Shown piece by piece: positions 1-8,102 of a DNA stretch of 64,000 nucleotides (positions are counted from its first letter, which is position 1; each line of letters begins with the position of its first letter). Position numbers and translations under genes: made by a program. The notes under the pieces were generated by a model that made no database searches, was not told the DNA's origin, and saw nothing but the letters and a program-made list of their open reading frames with translations. Source of the stretch: Aurantiochytrium sp. KH105. Taxonomy: Eukaryota > Sar > Bigyra > Thraustochytrida > Thraustochytriidae. The DNA lies in NCBI GenBank assembly GCA_003116975.1, contig BGKB01000052.1:1-64000 (forward strand), in the 5' to 3' direction.

Positions 1-2
1 GG

Positions 3-1040
3 GGGGCAGCAAAGGGGTGTGACTATTTCCCCCTCGTCTTTGTTGAGCCACAGGACGCCTGCAACGAGGACCTCGTGACAACCTTGCCAAAGCGCATCGT
101 TGGCGCCTTTGCTGTTGTCCAGCGAGGTGGGTGTTCCTTCCAGCGCAAGGTAAAGACCATGGAGCTTCTTGGCGCGAGTGCTGTTCTCGTCATCAATTTA
201 GAGGATCGTCTTTTTCGTATGGAGCCCGACGCCTTCGCACTGGAAGACCTCTCGCTTCCTGTGGCCATGATCTCAGCGCCAGATGGCAACGCGCTTCGAA
301 AATTACAGTCGCATCGTCTCATGGATTTGGATTTGCGCATTCGCGCCAAGCTTGTGGCTTCCCAAGACTGCGCTGCCATAGAAAAGGAAAATCTAGCACT
401 TGCAGCGGCCAAGGCGCGAGGGGACAAGTCATTTTTCCGCACGCAGGGTGCTTTGCGCGAGACTGATCTGAGTGAAGCAGGCCATCATCGTTTTGGGGCT
501 CTGGCGCCTGCCGGGACCTTTGTGCTCGACAACGGCTCGGATCGCGTGTTTGACTTTATTACCGCCGCCTATTCGGCTCCTCTCCCCGTTGGCCGCGACC
601 TCGCGGCAAGTCCCGAGCTTCAAGTGGACGGGTGTGTGCTCGTTGCACAGGAAGATTCGGACGACCTCCAATATCGTCGAATTTTGCAGCTACAGCGTCG
701 TCAACCCGGACTTCAGTGCGTTATTGTGGTCTCGCGCGACTCCCGTGTGCATCGCCTTGACGCAAGACTTCCTAGCGAATGTCGTGCGGCGGTCTTGATG
801 ATCTCAGCCACTGCAGGCCGACACATCCGGGCCTCGCCGACCTGCAAGCTTCAGCTCGAGCCTTCGCACTCGGTATGGCATCGATGGCAAGAACTTCAGA
901 TCTTTGAAAACCCAGCGCGGTGGCCGTCTGCACCATCTGCTCGACGGCGTCTCGCCAGCAGGCTCGCGACTCGAACTGCGTCCTCTCCGTGTAGGTCGGC
1001 CCATGTGCACGCCATCTTGCCCCCCGATACTGTATTTTAG
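3..1040 (+). CDS. PA-domain protein, 5' truncated by the window edge
   Basis: The frame is open from the first bases, so the N-terminus lies outside the window; 345 codons remain before the stop at 1038-1040. The first ~100 residues match a protease-associated (PA) domain: two cysteines early (Cys6 and Cys20 of the fragment), then the typical core AVVQRGGCSFQRKV followed by LGASAVLVIN and a LPVAMISAPDG strand. PA domains are lid or binding modules in secretory-pathway peptidases, sorting receptors and EDEM-type mannosidases, so an extracytoplasmic or ER-lumenal protein is likely. The remaining ~240 residues are not recognised, and the last ~60 are rich in Arg, Ser and Ala, so an intron or frame problem near the 3' end cannot be excluded. 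Domain call good, family unknown. Confidence 0.6.
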   Translation, partial: GAAKGCDYFPLVFVEPQDACNEDLVTTLPKRIVGAFAVVQRGGCSFQRKVKTMELLGASAVLVINLEDRLFRMEPDAFALEDLSLPVAMISAPDGNALRKLQSHRLMDLDLRIRAKLVASQDCAAIEKENLALAAAKARGDKSFFRTQGALRETDLSEAGHHRFGALAPAGTFVLDNGSDRVFDFITAAYSAPLPVGRDLAASPELQVDGCVLVAQEDSDDLQYRRILQLQRRQPGLQCVIVVSRDSRVHRLDARLPSECRAAVLMISATAGRHIRASPTCKLQLEPSHSVWHRWQELQIFENPARWPSAPSARRRLASRLATRTASSPCRSAHVHAILPPDTVF

Positions 1041-1654
1041 CTGCTTGCATGGTCCTCGTAAGCCAAGGCCTCCAAATCACAAAAAAGAAAAGAAAAAAAG
1101 AGATGAACAACATGTGAAAGTAGATACTTGTGCATTCGAGTAGTAGCAGGTTATACGCTTTTCCTGTAGATTCTTTTCTTCGGCTCATGTCTTCTCCTGA
1201 TTTTCTCTTCCCTTCCTAACTTGTGTGTAAGCATTTTCCGTTGCCATCGCAGGCTCTCGTCACATACTTGCTGTGAAAAAAAAAAAAGATCTCCTTTGCC
1301 GCACTTTTCATCCCTGTCCATGGCATCTCGTCCAACTGGTATGCGCTCTCATGCCTGCCAGGCTGAAACATGACTCGAAAGGACGCTCGTGGTAGCGCCA
1401 CCACACGGCCAAAAGCATTCTCTTTTCTTTCTTTTTTTCTCTCGCATGGTGCGGCCAGCAGCAGACCTATAGGACTACTACGCGTGTCCAGGCGCGCGTG
1501 TGGTGTGTGCCCTGGCGTACGTATGCCCCCTGTGCGCCTGGGGTCTCGTCTCGTCGGCGCCTCGCCGAAGAGCGACGGTCGTGGCCGCTCCTTCCTGGCG
1601 AAAACGTGCCTCGCGCCGCGCCGTCTCGCCTCGCCTCTCCTCGGGCCCTCTCGC

Positions 1655-1655
1655 G

Positions 1656-1687
<32 letters not shown>

Positions 1688-1688
1688 C
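1655..1688. repeat. (CAGG)n microsatellite
   Basis: About eight copies of a CAGG/AGGC tetranucleotide, about 600 bp upstream of the PFKFB start. The same unit recurs at 51241-51262 and 53652-53669. Confidence 0.9.
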
Positions 1689-1800
1689 CTCTTCTGTTGC
1701 GATCAGTCGTCTCGACTCGAGGCGAGGCAACAAATCCCAGGGCGCGGGGCGTCCGCCCTCAAGCCTTGCGCCGAGGATTCGCCGAACTGCGGAATGCGCG

Positions 1801-1834
1801 CATACCGCACTTGCGCGCCGCATTCCGCACTTGC
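1801..1834 (-). promoter_or_regulatory. GCAAGTG motif array upstream of PFKFB
   Basis: On the minus strand two copies of GCGCAAGTGCGG(A/T)AT lie 20 bp apart (core CACTTGC on plus at 1808-1814 and 1828-1834). A further GCGGAATGCG half copy lies on the plus strand at about 1799. The same core followed by GCGGAAT recurs upstream of RPS11. Inferred promoter element about 450-480 bp before the PFKFB ATG. Confidence 0.5.
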
Positions 1835-2285
1835 GCGCGAGGGCGCCTGCTCGGCTTATTCCTTCCTTCCTTTCTCTCCTTGCGCCCGCTCGCCTCTCGC
1901 GCGCCAGCGACAAAACCAAATCCGCCCCCCGACACCGAGCTAGCCAGCCAGGCGCCCGCCCGCACAGCCCGCCCGGTTGCCCGTCACCGCGCGCGCGCGC
2001 GCAAGAGGGAGAGCGGCCGCGCGTCGCGTCTCGCGTCGCGTGGACTCGCGCGGACTCGCGCCGCGCCGCTTGCTAGCTGGAGAGCGAGCGAGCGGGGAAA
2101 GACCAAAGAGCGTCGCCGCGCTCGAGCGAGCCCAACCCGCCAAGGCCGGCGCGCTTGCGGCGGCTCGGGACGGCTTGCGCGGGCCTCTTGTGCGCCCGGT
2201 ATCCAGGGAACCCGGTGTACGAGAGCAGCGAGCGCACGTACGCTTGTGCGACCGCGCGTCCCAAGCTGACGACCGCGCAGCCAAC

Positions 2286-4448
2286 ATGAGCGGCGAGAAT
2301 GGCAACGGCGGCAGCAAGCGCGCCAAGACCCATCGATCCATGGAGGCAGCGTGGTCATACCTGCTGTACCTCGAGGAGGACAATGCACAAAACCAGCAGA
2401 ATGGCGGCAAGGACGACGGCAAAGACGTCAAGTTGGAAATCACCGCCAACGGAATCACCCAAAAGAACAGCGACCCGACGCTCGAGGACAAAGCCAATGG
2501 GACCGGCAGCGGAGCGGCCGAGGCCGACGGCGACAGCAAGCCCGAGACCGACGAGATCCCCGTAGACCATCAACTGTTGCACCTCAATGACGGCGCCAAG
2601 CTCATCGTGTGCATGGTGGGCAAACCCGCGCGCGGCAAAACCTTCTTGGCGGCCAAGCTCCAGCGCTACCTGGAATGGCTCGACTACCGCGTCAAACACA
2701 TTGACACCGTGGCCGTGCGACGAAAGCTCTATAGCAAGGTAGATCCAGACGATTTCTTTAATCCAGAAACCGAAAATACCAAGGCGCAGCGTCGCGCCGC
2801 CCACGAGGAGTCCCTCAAACAGGCCGTCGAGTGGCTGCAGTCCGGCGGCCAGGCCGTCATTTACGACGCAACCAACGGCACGCGTGAGCGCCGCAAGTGG
2901 ATCTCCGACTATATCGAAAAGAATCTTGTTGACAAGACCTCGAACGAAACCGTCATGTCGCACCGCATTCTCTGGGTTGAGAGCGTCTGCGACAACGACG
3001 AGTTTATTGTGCAAAACTTTTTGGAGCTTCGCAAAAAGAACGCGGACTTTTGCGAGTTCAAGGACCTTGACGACGCAGCCGCGTCGGCCAAGTTCTTGAA
3101 AAAGCTCGAGTATTACGACGCCGAGTACGAGACGCTCGATGCTACGATCGAAGATATTAGCTTCATCCGCCTTCTCGATTTTGGACAATCTGTGCTGGTC
3201 AACAAGATTCACGGATTCATCGAGTCCAAGCTTGTCTCCTTTTGTATGAATATCCACATGGAGCCGCGTGTCATCATTCTCTTGCGGCACGGCCAGTCAG
3301 AATTTAATGTCGAGGACCGCATCGGAGGTGATCCGGATCTCACCGACCATGGCAAGCTCTTCGCCAAGAATTTGGCAAAGTTTATTGATGAAGAGGCCCC
3401 GCACGGTCTCCAGCCCCGGGAAGCAGAGCTCTTGGATGAGGCAGAGGAGGCCGAGGCCGCCGCCGCCGCTGCTGCTGCTGCTGCTGGTGCTACTGCCACT
3501 ACTTCTTCATCCTCGTCGTCCGCGGCGCCCACGCCTGCTGCTTCCGCGGACGCCAATGGCAATGAGCACGATGAGGATATGCGCGACGCAGCTTCGGAGG
3601 AAGCGGCGCAGCCTACCAACCCGTACGGTTTTGATCCGGCCAAGGATCTGTTCGTGTGGACGTCAATCCTCCAGCGCACCTTGCAAACCGTGCGTCACAT
3701 CAAATGTCGCTCCACGGTGTCGTGGGTCTCATTGTCGGAGATTGACGCTGGCGTGTGCGAGTGCATGACATACAAGGAGTTCCGCGAGCAGCTTGCAACG
3801 CAATTCATGAAGCGTCAACGCAACAAGGCCACCTGGCGCTACCCTGGCGGCGAGAGTTACTTGGACGTCAAGAAGCGTCTTGAGCCCGTCATTTTTGAGC
3901 TCGAGCGTCAGCGCAAGCCTGTCCTTGTCTGCGCACATCGCGCCGTCATTCGCTGCTTGTACAGCTACTTTTGCGGCATCCCCATCACAAAGGCCCCCTT
4001 TCTGCCAGTCCCACTACACACTGCGCTCGTGCTCACGCCCACCTCGCATGGGTGGACCGAGACGCGGACGCCCATCGAGCCCAGCGTTGGCGATCTTGGC
4101 GCGCACGAGCTCAAGAACAAGGATCACGACGTTCACGCAGCTGCCGCCAAGATCCGCAAGTCGCAGGCAAAGAAGCGTCGTCTCGAGCTCCAGGCGCGCC
4201 AGGACGCCTCCGAGGCTGCGCGTGCCGCGCGTCAAAAGCTCAATGCTGACGAACAGGGCACGGCTGCGACGAATGGTTCTTCTTCTTCTTCGTCGTCGTC
4301 GTCGTCGTCCTCCTCCTCCTCGTCTTCTGCCGTCGCCCCACCATCAGCAGAAGCAAATGCAGACTCTGCTCAGGCTGCGTCTGCGACGTCTGCAGCTGCA
4401 GCTGTTGGTGCTCCCACATCATCGTCATCATCAGCATCATCATCATAA
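2286..4448 (+). CDS. PFKFB: 6-phosphofructo-2-kinase / fructose-2,6-bisphosphatase
   Basis: Bifunctional cytosolic enzyme making and degrading fructose 2,6-bisphosphate, the regulator of glycolysis versus gluconeogenesis. The 720-residue product has the kinase lobe first: P-loop GKPARGKTF (residues 112-120), then a YDATNGTRERR segment. The histidine-phosphatase lobe follows: RHGQSEFN at 334-341 with the phospho-acceptor His335, WTSILQRTLQT, and the second catalytic His in CAHRA (His551). The ATG at 2286 is the first in frame; the frame is open upstream but without ATG. Odd points are an Ala/Ser/acidic insertion (about residues 372-450) between the RHG motif and the TSxLxRT motif, inside the phosphatase lobe, a charged N-terminal extension of ~100 residues, and a C-terminal Ser/Ala tail encoded by simple repeats. 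METTL5 follows 283 bp downstream on the same strand. Confidence 0.95.
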   Translation: MSGENGNGGSKRAKTHRSMEAAWSYLLYLEEDNAQNQQNGGKDDGKDVKLEITANGITQKNSDPTLEDKANGTGSGAAEADGDSKPETDEIPVDHQLLHLNDGAKLIVCMVGKPARGKTFLAAKLQRYLEWLDYRVKHIDTVAVRRKLYSKVDPDDFFNPETENTKAQRRAAHEESLKQAVEWLQSGGQAVIYDATNGTRERRKWISDYIEKNLVDKTSNETVMSHRILWVESVCDNDEFIVQNFLELRKKNADFCEFKDLDDAAASAKFLKKLEYYDAEYETLDATIEDISFIRLLDFGQSVLVNKIHGFIESKLVSFCMNIHMEPRVIILLRHGQSEFNVEDRIGGDPDLTDHGKLFAKNLAKFIDEEAPHGLQPREAELLDEAEEAEAAAAAAAAAAGATATTSSSSSSAAPTPAASADANGNEHDEDMRDAASEEAAQPTNPYGFDPAKDLFVWTSILQRTLQTVRHIKCRSTVSWVSLSEIDAGVCECMTYKEFREQLATQFMKRQRNKATWRYPGGESYLDVKKRLEPVIFELERQRKPVLVCAHRAVIRCLYSYFCGIPITKAPFLPVPLHTALVLTPTSHGWTETRTPIEPSVGDLGAHELKNKDHDVHAAAAKIRKSQAKKRRLELQARQDASEAARAARQKLNADEQGTAATNGSSSSSSSSSSSSSSSSSAVAPPSAEANADSAQAASATSAAAAVGAPTSSSSSASSS

Positions 4449-4731
4449 ACAAACCATCTCATTTTATATTTGTGCTTTGCTAATGTCTTGCCACGTGGAG
4501 AATCGAGTGGGGAGGGGCGGATCTTACTCTCTTCCGAGGTCGTGGCGCTGTCTCTCAGCCTGACTCCGAGCCGAGCTTTATAATGTTTTGGGGGCCTCCT
4601 TTTTGGGCCTCTTTTCTTTTGCTTTTGGCCTCTTTGCCTTTGGCGCCACTCACGCGAGCGAGACGACTCGAAAGAGGACGGGAGCCAAGACCGAGTTCAC
4701 GGGCAACGATACGGGCATCGGGAGCGAAAAG

Positions 4732-5571
4732 ATGAAGCTCAAGCAGCTAGAGAGCGCCTTGAGCCATGTCGAGCCCTTTCGCGAGCCGCGCTGGGACCTC
4801 GAGCAGTACCCCACGTCGGCACACATTGCCGCGCGCATCCTGTACACGGCCGACGCGTCCTTTGACGACATCGAGGACAAGACGGTGCTCGACCTGGGCT
4901 GCGGAACATGCATGCTGGGCATTGCTGCCCAAATTCTAGGCAGCGCTTACACGCTCGGTGTGGATCTCGATCCGAATGCGCTCGCCGTGGCCGTAGACAA
5001 CATCGAGGAGATGGAGGTCGACATTGATCTCATCAACGCCAACGTACTCGATGGCTCGCTTCCGCTGCCTGCGGCAAGTTTCGATACGGTTGTGATGAAC
5101 CCTCCCTTTGGAACGCGCAACAAGGGCGCAGATGTTGCCTTTATTGAAACAGCCTTGCGTTTGTCGCGCAAGGCCGTCTACTCGCTGCACAAATCTTCCA
5201 CGCGCGACTTTCTCCAGCGCAAAGCCAGCAAGGACTGGGAAGTCTCGTTCGAGGTCATTGCTCAGCTTCGCTTTGATATTCCCAAAATGTACAAATTCCA
5301 CAAGAAGCAGTCTGCCGACGTCATGGTCGATCTGATTCGTCTTTGCAAACCCGACCCGAAACCCGACAGCGAGCCCAAAGCACCAGCACCAGCTGTAGGA
5401 GCGACGGCTGCGACGGCAACGACAGGGTCATTGCCTTCCCAAGCTCCTGAGCCTGCTCCGCCAACGCCCGCACCATCAGCCACGAGCGAGCGCGTTGCCT
5501 CGCTTTCAAACGAAATCGATGCGCTCGCCCTTGATCAGAATCAAATCGACGCAAGTGATGTCGCCAAATAA
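4732..5571 (+). CDS. METTL5: METTL5-like 18S rRNA N6-adenosine methyltransferase
   Basis: SAM-dependent Rossmann methyltransferase; METTL5 (with TRMT112) makes the single m6A near the decoding centre of 18S rRNA. The start at 4732 gives MKLKQLES, matching the family N-terminus almost residue for residue. It is followed by LEQYPTSAHIAARILYT, the SAM-binding DLGCG (54-58), the catalytic NPPF (123-126) with FGT after it, and the VYSLHKSSTR and YKFHKKQS segments typical of METTL5. Human METTL5 is ~209 residues; this 279-residue protein adds a Pro/Ala/Thr-rich tail after about residue 205. The frame is open upstream to 4564 but contains no ATG. The sequence AAAAG precedes the ATG, like several other starts here. 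THG1 is convergent downstream. Confidence 0.93.
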   Translation: MKLKQLESALSHVEPFREPRWDLEQYPTSAHIAARILYTADASFDDIEDKTVLDLGCGTCMLGIAAQILGSAYTLGVDLDPNALAVAVDNIEEMEVDIDLINANVLDGSLPLPAASFDTVVMNPPFGTRNKGADVAFIETALRLSRKAVYSLHKSSTRDFLQRKASKDWEVSFEVIAQLRFDIPKMYKFHKKQSADVMVDLIRLCKPDPKPDSEPKAPAPAVGATAATATTGSLPSQAPEPAPPTPAPSATSERVASLSNEIDALALDQNQIDASDVAK

Positions 5572-6012
5572 GGCTGTCTCGACCATTCTCGCATTATCAA
5601 TCAGCAAGGAAACAAGAGAAAAAAACAAAACCATTGAAATGAGAGAAAAGACAGAGGCAGAGAGTGAAAGAGAAAGAGAAAGAGGAGAAAGCAAAAATGT
5701 GTATCAATCGAAAGGGTTTCGACCTCGTAGATCCTGTCACGCCCAGTGCCAGTGTCCATCCCTCCGAAATTTTAAAATCAAAAATGTTGACGCTTCTGAG
5801 TCGTAATGACGCGCATTGTACGAGTGGAGAAAGGAGAACAACAACTAAAAAGGGAACAAAGAGGAAGACGGAGTATCGGGGGCATGAATGTTTCGATCCA
5901 TCCTTGCATGCATCCAGCCATCGATCCAGATATCATCCATCTTTCCGTCCTCCACTGCGCCTCCTTTCTCCATCGTTTCGTAATGCGTCCGTGTCTTGCA
6001 ATTCGCCGTCGT
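5572..6012. other. Convergent 3' flanks of METTL5 and THG1
   Basis: AT-richer, with a purine-rich stretch (5615-5700) of GA-type repeats. No gene seen; probably the 3' UTRs of the two convergent genes. Confidence 0.6.
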
Positions 6013-6879
6013 CTACGCGTCCTTGCCAAGAACCTCTTCCCAAAAGGTGTCCTGGATAATGTCCTCGTGAAAGACGCGAATCACGCGCTTGAGCCGCGTC
6101 TTCTTGGCAGGCGGCGACCGACCCATGTCAGAAGCACAAGAGTGTTTTTCAGAGGCATCGCCCGTAGCCGAGACCCTGGCAACAGCCTCTTCCTCGGCGC
6201 GTACCGCCGACGGGATCGGGACCGGGTGCATGACGCGACGCAAAACGGATCCCTTTCGAAACTGGGCGGGTTCGTTGTTGTAATTAATGCCAAAGCTCGA
6301 AAACATGATTTCGTGCTTGTCCTGCGAAAGTGTTCCCGAGAGCTCGGCCTCGGCCTCGGCCGGCGTGCGCGCGCCTTGGTGCACGAGCGCCCAAAAGGCC
6401 GTATTGAAGAGATTGTTAATGTGGCAGTCCGCTTGGCGCCAGCGAAAGTAATCTCGCATGCTCTTGTCCGTCGGGTATAGCACAATGCGCGCGTCGAATT
6501 GCGGCGGGCCCTGCAGCAGGGTCTGCGGAAAGAAAGTGGCCCAGTGGAAGACGTAGGCGGACGAAAAGAGAGACACTAGCAACGAGAGGATCTTGGCTTT
6601 GCGTCGCTTAAACACCACAGCGTCGCGACGAAATACGAAACTGAACTCGTCGCTTTGCCCGTATCCGAGAGCGATCTCCCCAAACTCCTCCATCACCGCC
6701 ACACCACACCGGTTCATGAGGTCGAGCGCACGCTTATCGTTGGGCTTGACGAGGTCATGCGCCTTGGTGAACTTGGTGAATCCGCGTCCATCCAGCCTCA
6801 CCACAATGTACGTGCTCGGCAGGCACACGTCTCCCACGTCCTCAAATTTGCGGACGTATTCAAAGCTCGTGTGCGCCAT
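6013..6879 (-). CDS. THG1: tRNA(His) guanylyltransferase
   Basis: Adds the G-1 nucleotide to tRNA-His in a 3'-5' polymerase-like reaction, giving the identity element for histidyl-tRNA synthetase. The 288-residue protein is full length for the family. It starts MAHTSFEYVRKFE, then VVRLDGRGFTKF with metal-binding Asp30, KPNDKRALDLMN, and GYGQSDEFSF with Asp77-Glu78, the second metal site. SSAYVFHW, the WRQADCHINNLFNTAFWAL core, GTLSQDKHE and NYNNEPAQFRKGSVL follow. All expected active-site positions are present. A C-terminal stretch of ~70 residues is less conserved and basic (KKTRLKR). The ATG has an AAG immediately upstream. Divergent from the CNNM gene (1.2 kb away), convergent with METTL5. 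Confidence 0.96.
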   Translation of the reverse strand: MAHTSFEYVRKFEDVGDVCLPSTYIVVRLDGRGFTKFTKAHDLVKPNDKRALDLMNRCGVAVMEEFGEIALGYGQSDEFSFVFRRDAVVFKRRKAKILSLLVSLFSSAYVFHWATFFPQTLLQGPPQFDARIVLYPTDKSMRDYFRWRQADCHINNLFNTAFWALVHQGARTPAEAEAELSGTLSQDKHEIMFSSFGINYNNEPAQFRKGSVLRRVMHPVPIPSAVRAEEEAVARVSATGDASEKHSCASDMGRSPPAKKTRLKRVIRVFHEDIIQDTFWEEVLGKDA

Positions 6880-8102
6880 CTTCGTCCTGGCCGCTGCGCC
6901 TCGCGGCGCTGCGCGTTTTGTCGATCCTTAGGACGTCGTCACTCGTCTCCCTCCTCACCTGCCAGTGCTTTTGTTTATTGCTGATGGACTTATACCTTTC
7001 ATAAGTCTTTTATTCTTAAATTGCATGCCACTCTCCAACTTGGAGGACTGTGGCCCGACGATCACATCACTGCCATCGGTGACAGGTCCGAGGTTGCGTT
7101 GCGCCCAGCGTGCGTGTTTTCACTGTTGATTGGTGGAATCCCTCCGCTGCCGCCAGCTTTGGAGGCCCTGGCCTGTACCCCGGTGAATATGCTAGCCGCA
7201 GCGCTGCCGCCGCAATCTCCATGATGGCTCCCCATCCACCATCACTGTGCTGCTGTGGCCACTGGTGCTGGCGGATTTTCTCTCAACGAAACTCCTGGCC
7301 AGTCTGTTGGTCGTGCAGCCCAGCGTCTCATCTGTCACGGCCCTACCGCCATCATAATCAGCTGTGGCTGTGCTGCAGCCAGATGGACGACGAACCCGTC
7401 GCTGCAGTTATACTATACCTTCTTCTCTCTAAAAAATCCGGGTTCACAGGGAACCCATCCCAATTTGCACGCTGCCGCTCGCATTCGCAGTCGCAGTCGC
7501 ATTGGCAGTCGCAGTCGCGCGCGCTCTCGCCCTCCGCCAGCAGACCGGCCTCCGAGACGAGACGAGCCGAGCCCAGCGATGCGAGTTGCGCGACTTTCCC
7601 AGCTCCAAAGCCAAACAGCAAGCGAGCAGTTAGGCCTGCTAGTGAAAAGAAAAAAAAAAAGCAGTGCGGACAAAGCCAGCGCAGGCGCCAGCCTACCGGC
7701 CAGCACCGCCGGCGCCGCTGGAGCAGCGAGGGAGGCGGGGAGGCAGCAGAGCAGAGCGGGTGTGGGCTGGGCGCGAGGAGGGCGGCGCGGGCGCGAAGAA
7801 GCGGCGGCAGCGGAGCGGAGCCGCGCGGGAGAGCGAGGAGCGCGAGGAGAGAGCAGCCGCCTTGGAGCATTCGTTCATTCATTCATTCACTCGTTCATTC
7901 ATACACCGAACGCAAGCACGCAAGGAGGCGAGGAAGCGAGCGAGGAACCAAGGCCGCGCGGCAGACAAGACAGACAGCGAAAGCGAGAGCGAGAGCGAGA
8001 GCGAGTGCGAGAGCAGAGCAGAGCAGAGCAGAGCAGAGCAGGCGCACCGGGACCGAGCGCGAGAGCGAGAGCGAGAGCGAGAGCGAGCCGCACTCGCAGT
8101 GA
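6880..8102. promoter_or_regulatory. Divergent intergenic region THG1 / CNNM
   Basis: Bidirectional promoter region by position. 6880-7450 is mixed sequence without a recognised gene. 7860-8095 is dominated by microsatellites (CATT at 7868-7905, GAGCGA and GAGCA types at 7977-8089) directly before the CNNM ATG, so they are probably in its 5' UTR. Frames open through this stretch encode only Arg/Ser/Glu-biased sequence. Confidence 0.5.
7977..8089. repeat. GAGCGA / GAGCA microsatellites
   Basis: Two blocks of GAGCGA-type hexamers separated by about four AGCAG pentamers, ending ~14 bp before the CNNM start codon. Confidence 0.9.

Larger units (their letters stand above)
1041..2285. other. Intergenic, 5' region of PFKFB
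   Basis: No convincing gene. The left third is AT-richer (3' flank of the PA-domain gene). The right two thirds are strongly GC-rich and hold a (CAGG)n tract at 1655-1688 and two GCAAGTG-type motifs on the minus strand at 1808-1834. Open frames here have biased Arg/Ala/Ser composition and look like chance frames in GC-rich DNA. Confidence 0.6.

Noticed and set aside
4588-4731. In-frame upstream extension of METTL5 with a hydrophobic stretch resembling a signal peptide
   Set aside because: No ATG in that frame after the stop at 4561, METTL5 is a nuclear/cytosolic enzyme, and the ATG at 4732 matches the family start.
7110-8102. 330-codon open frame before the CNNM gene
   Set aside because: The second half is a translation of GAGCGA/GAGCA microsatellites and no family matches the first half.
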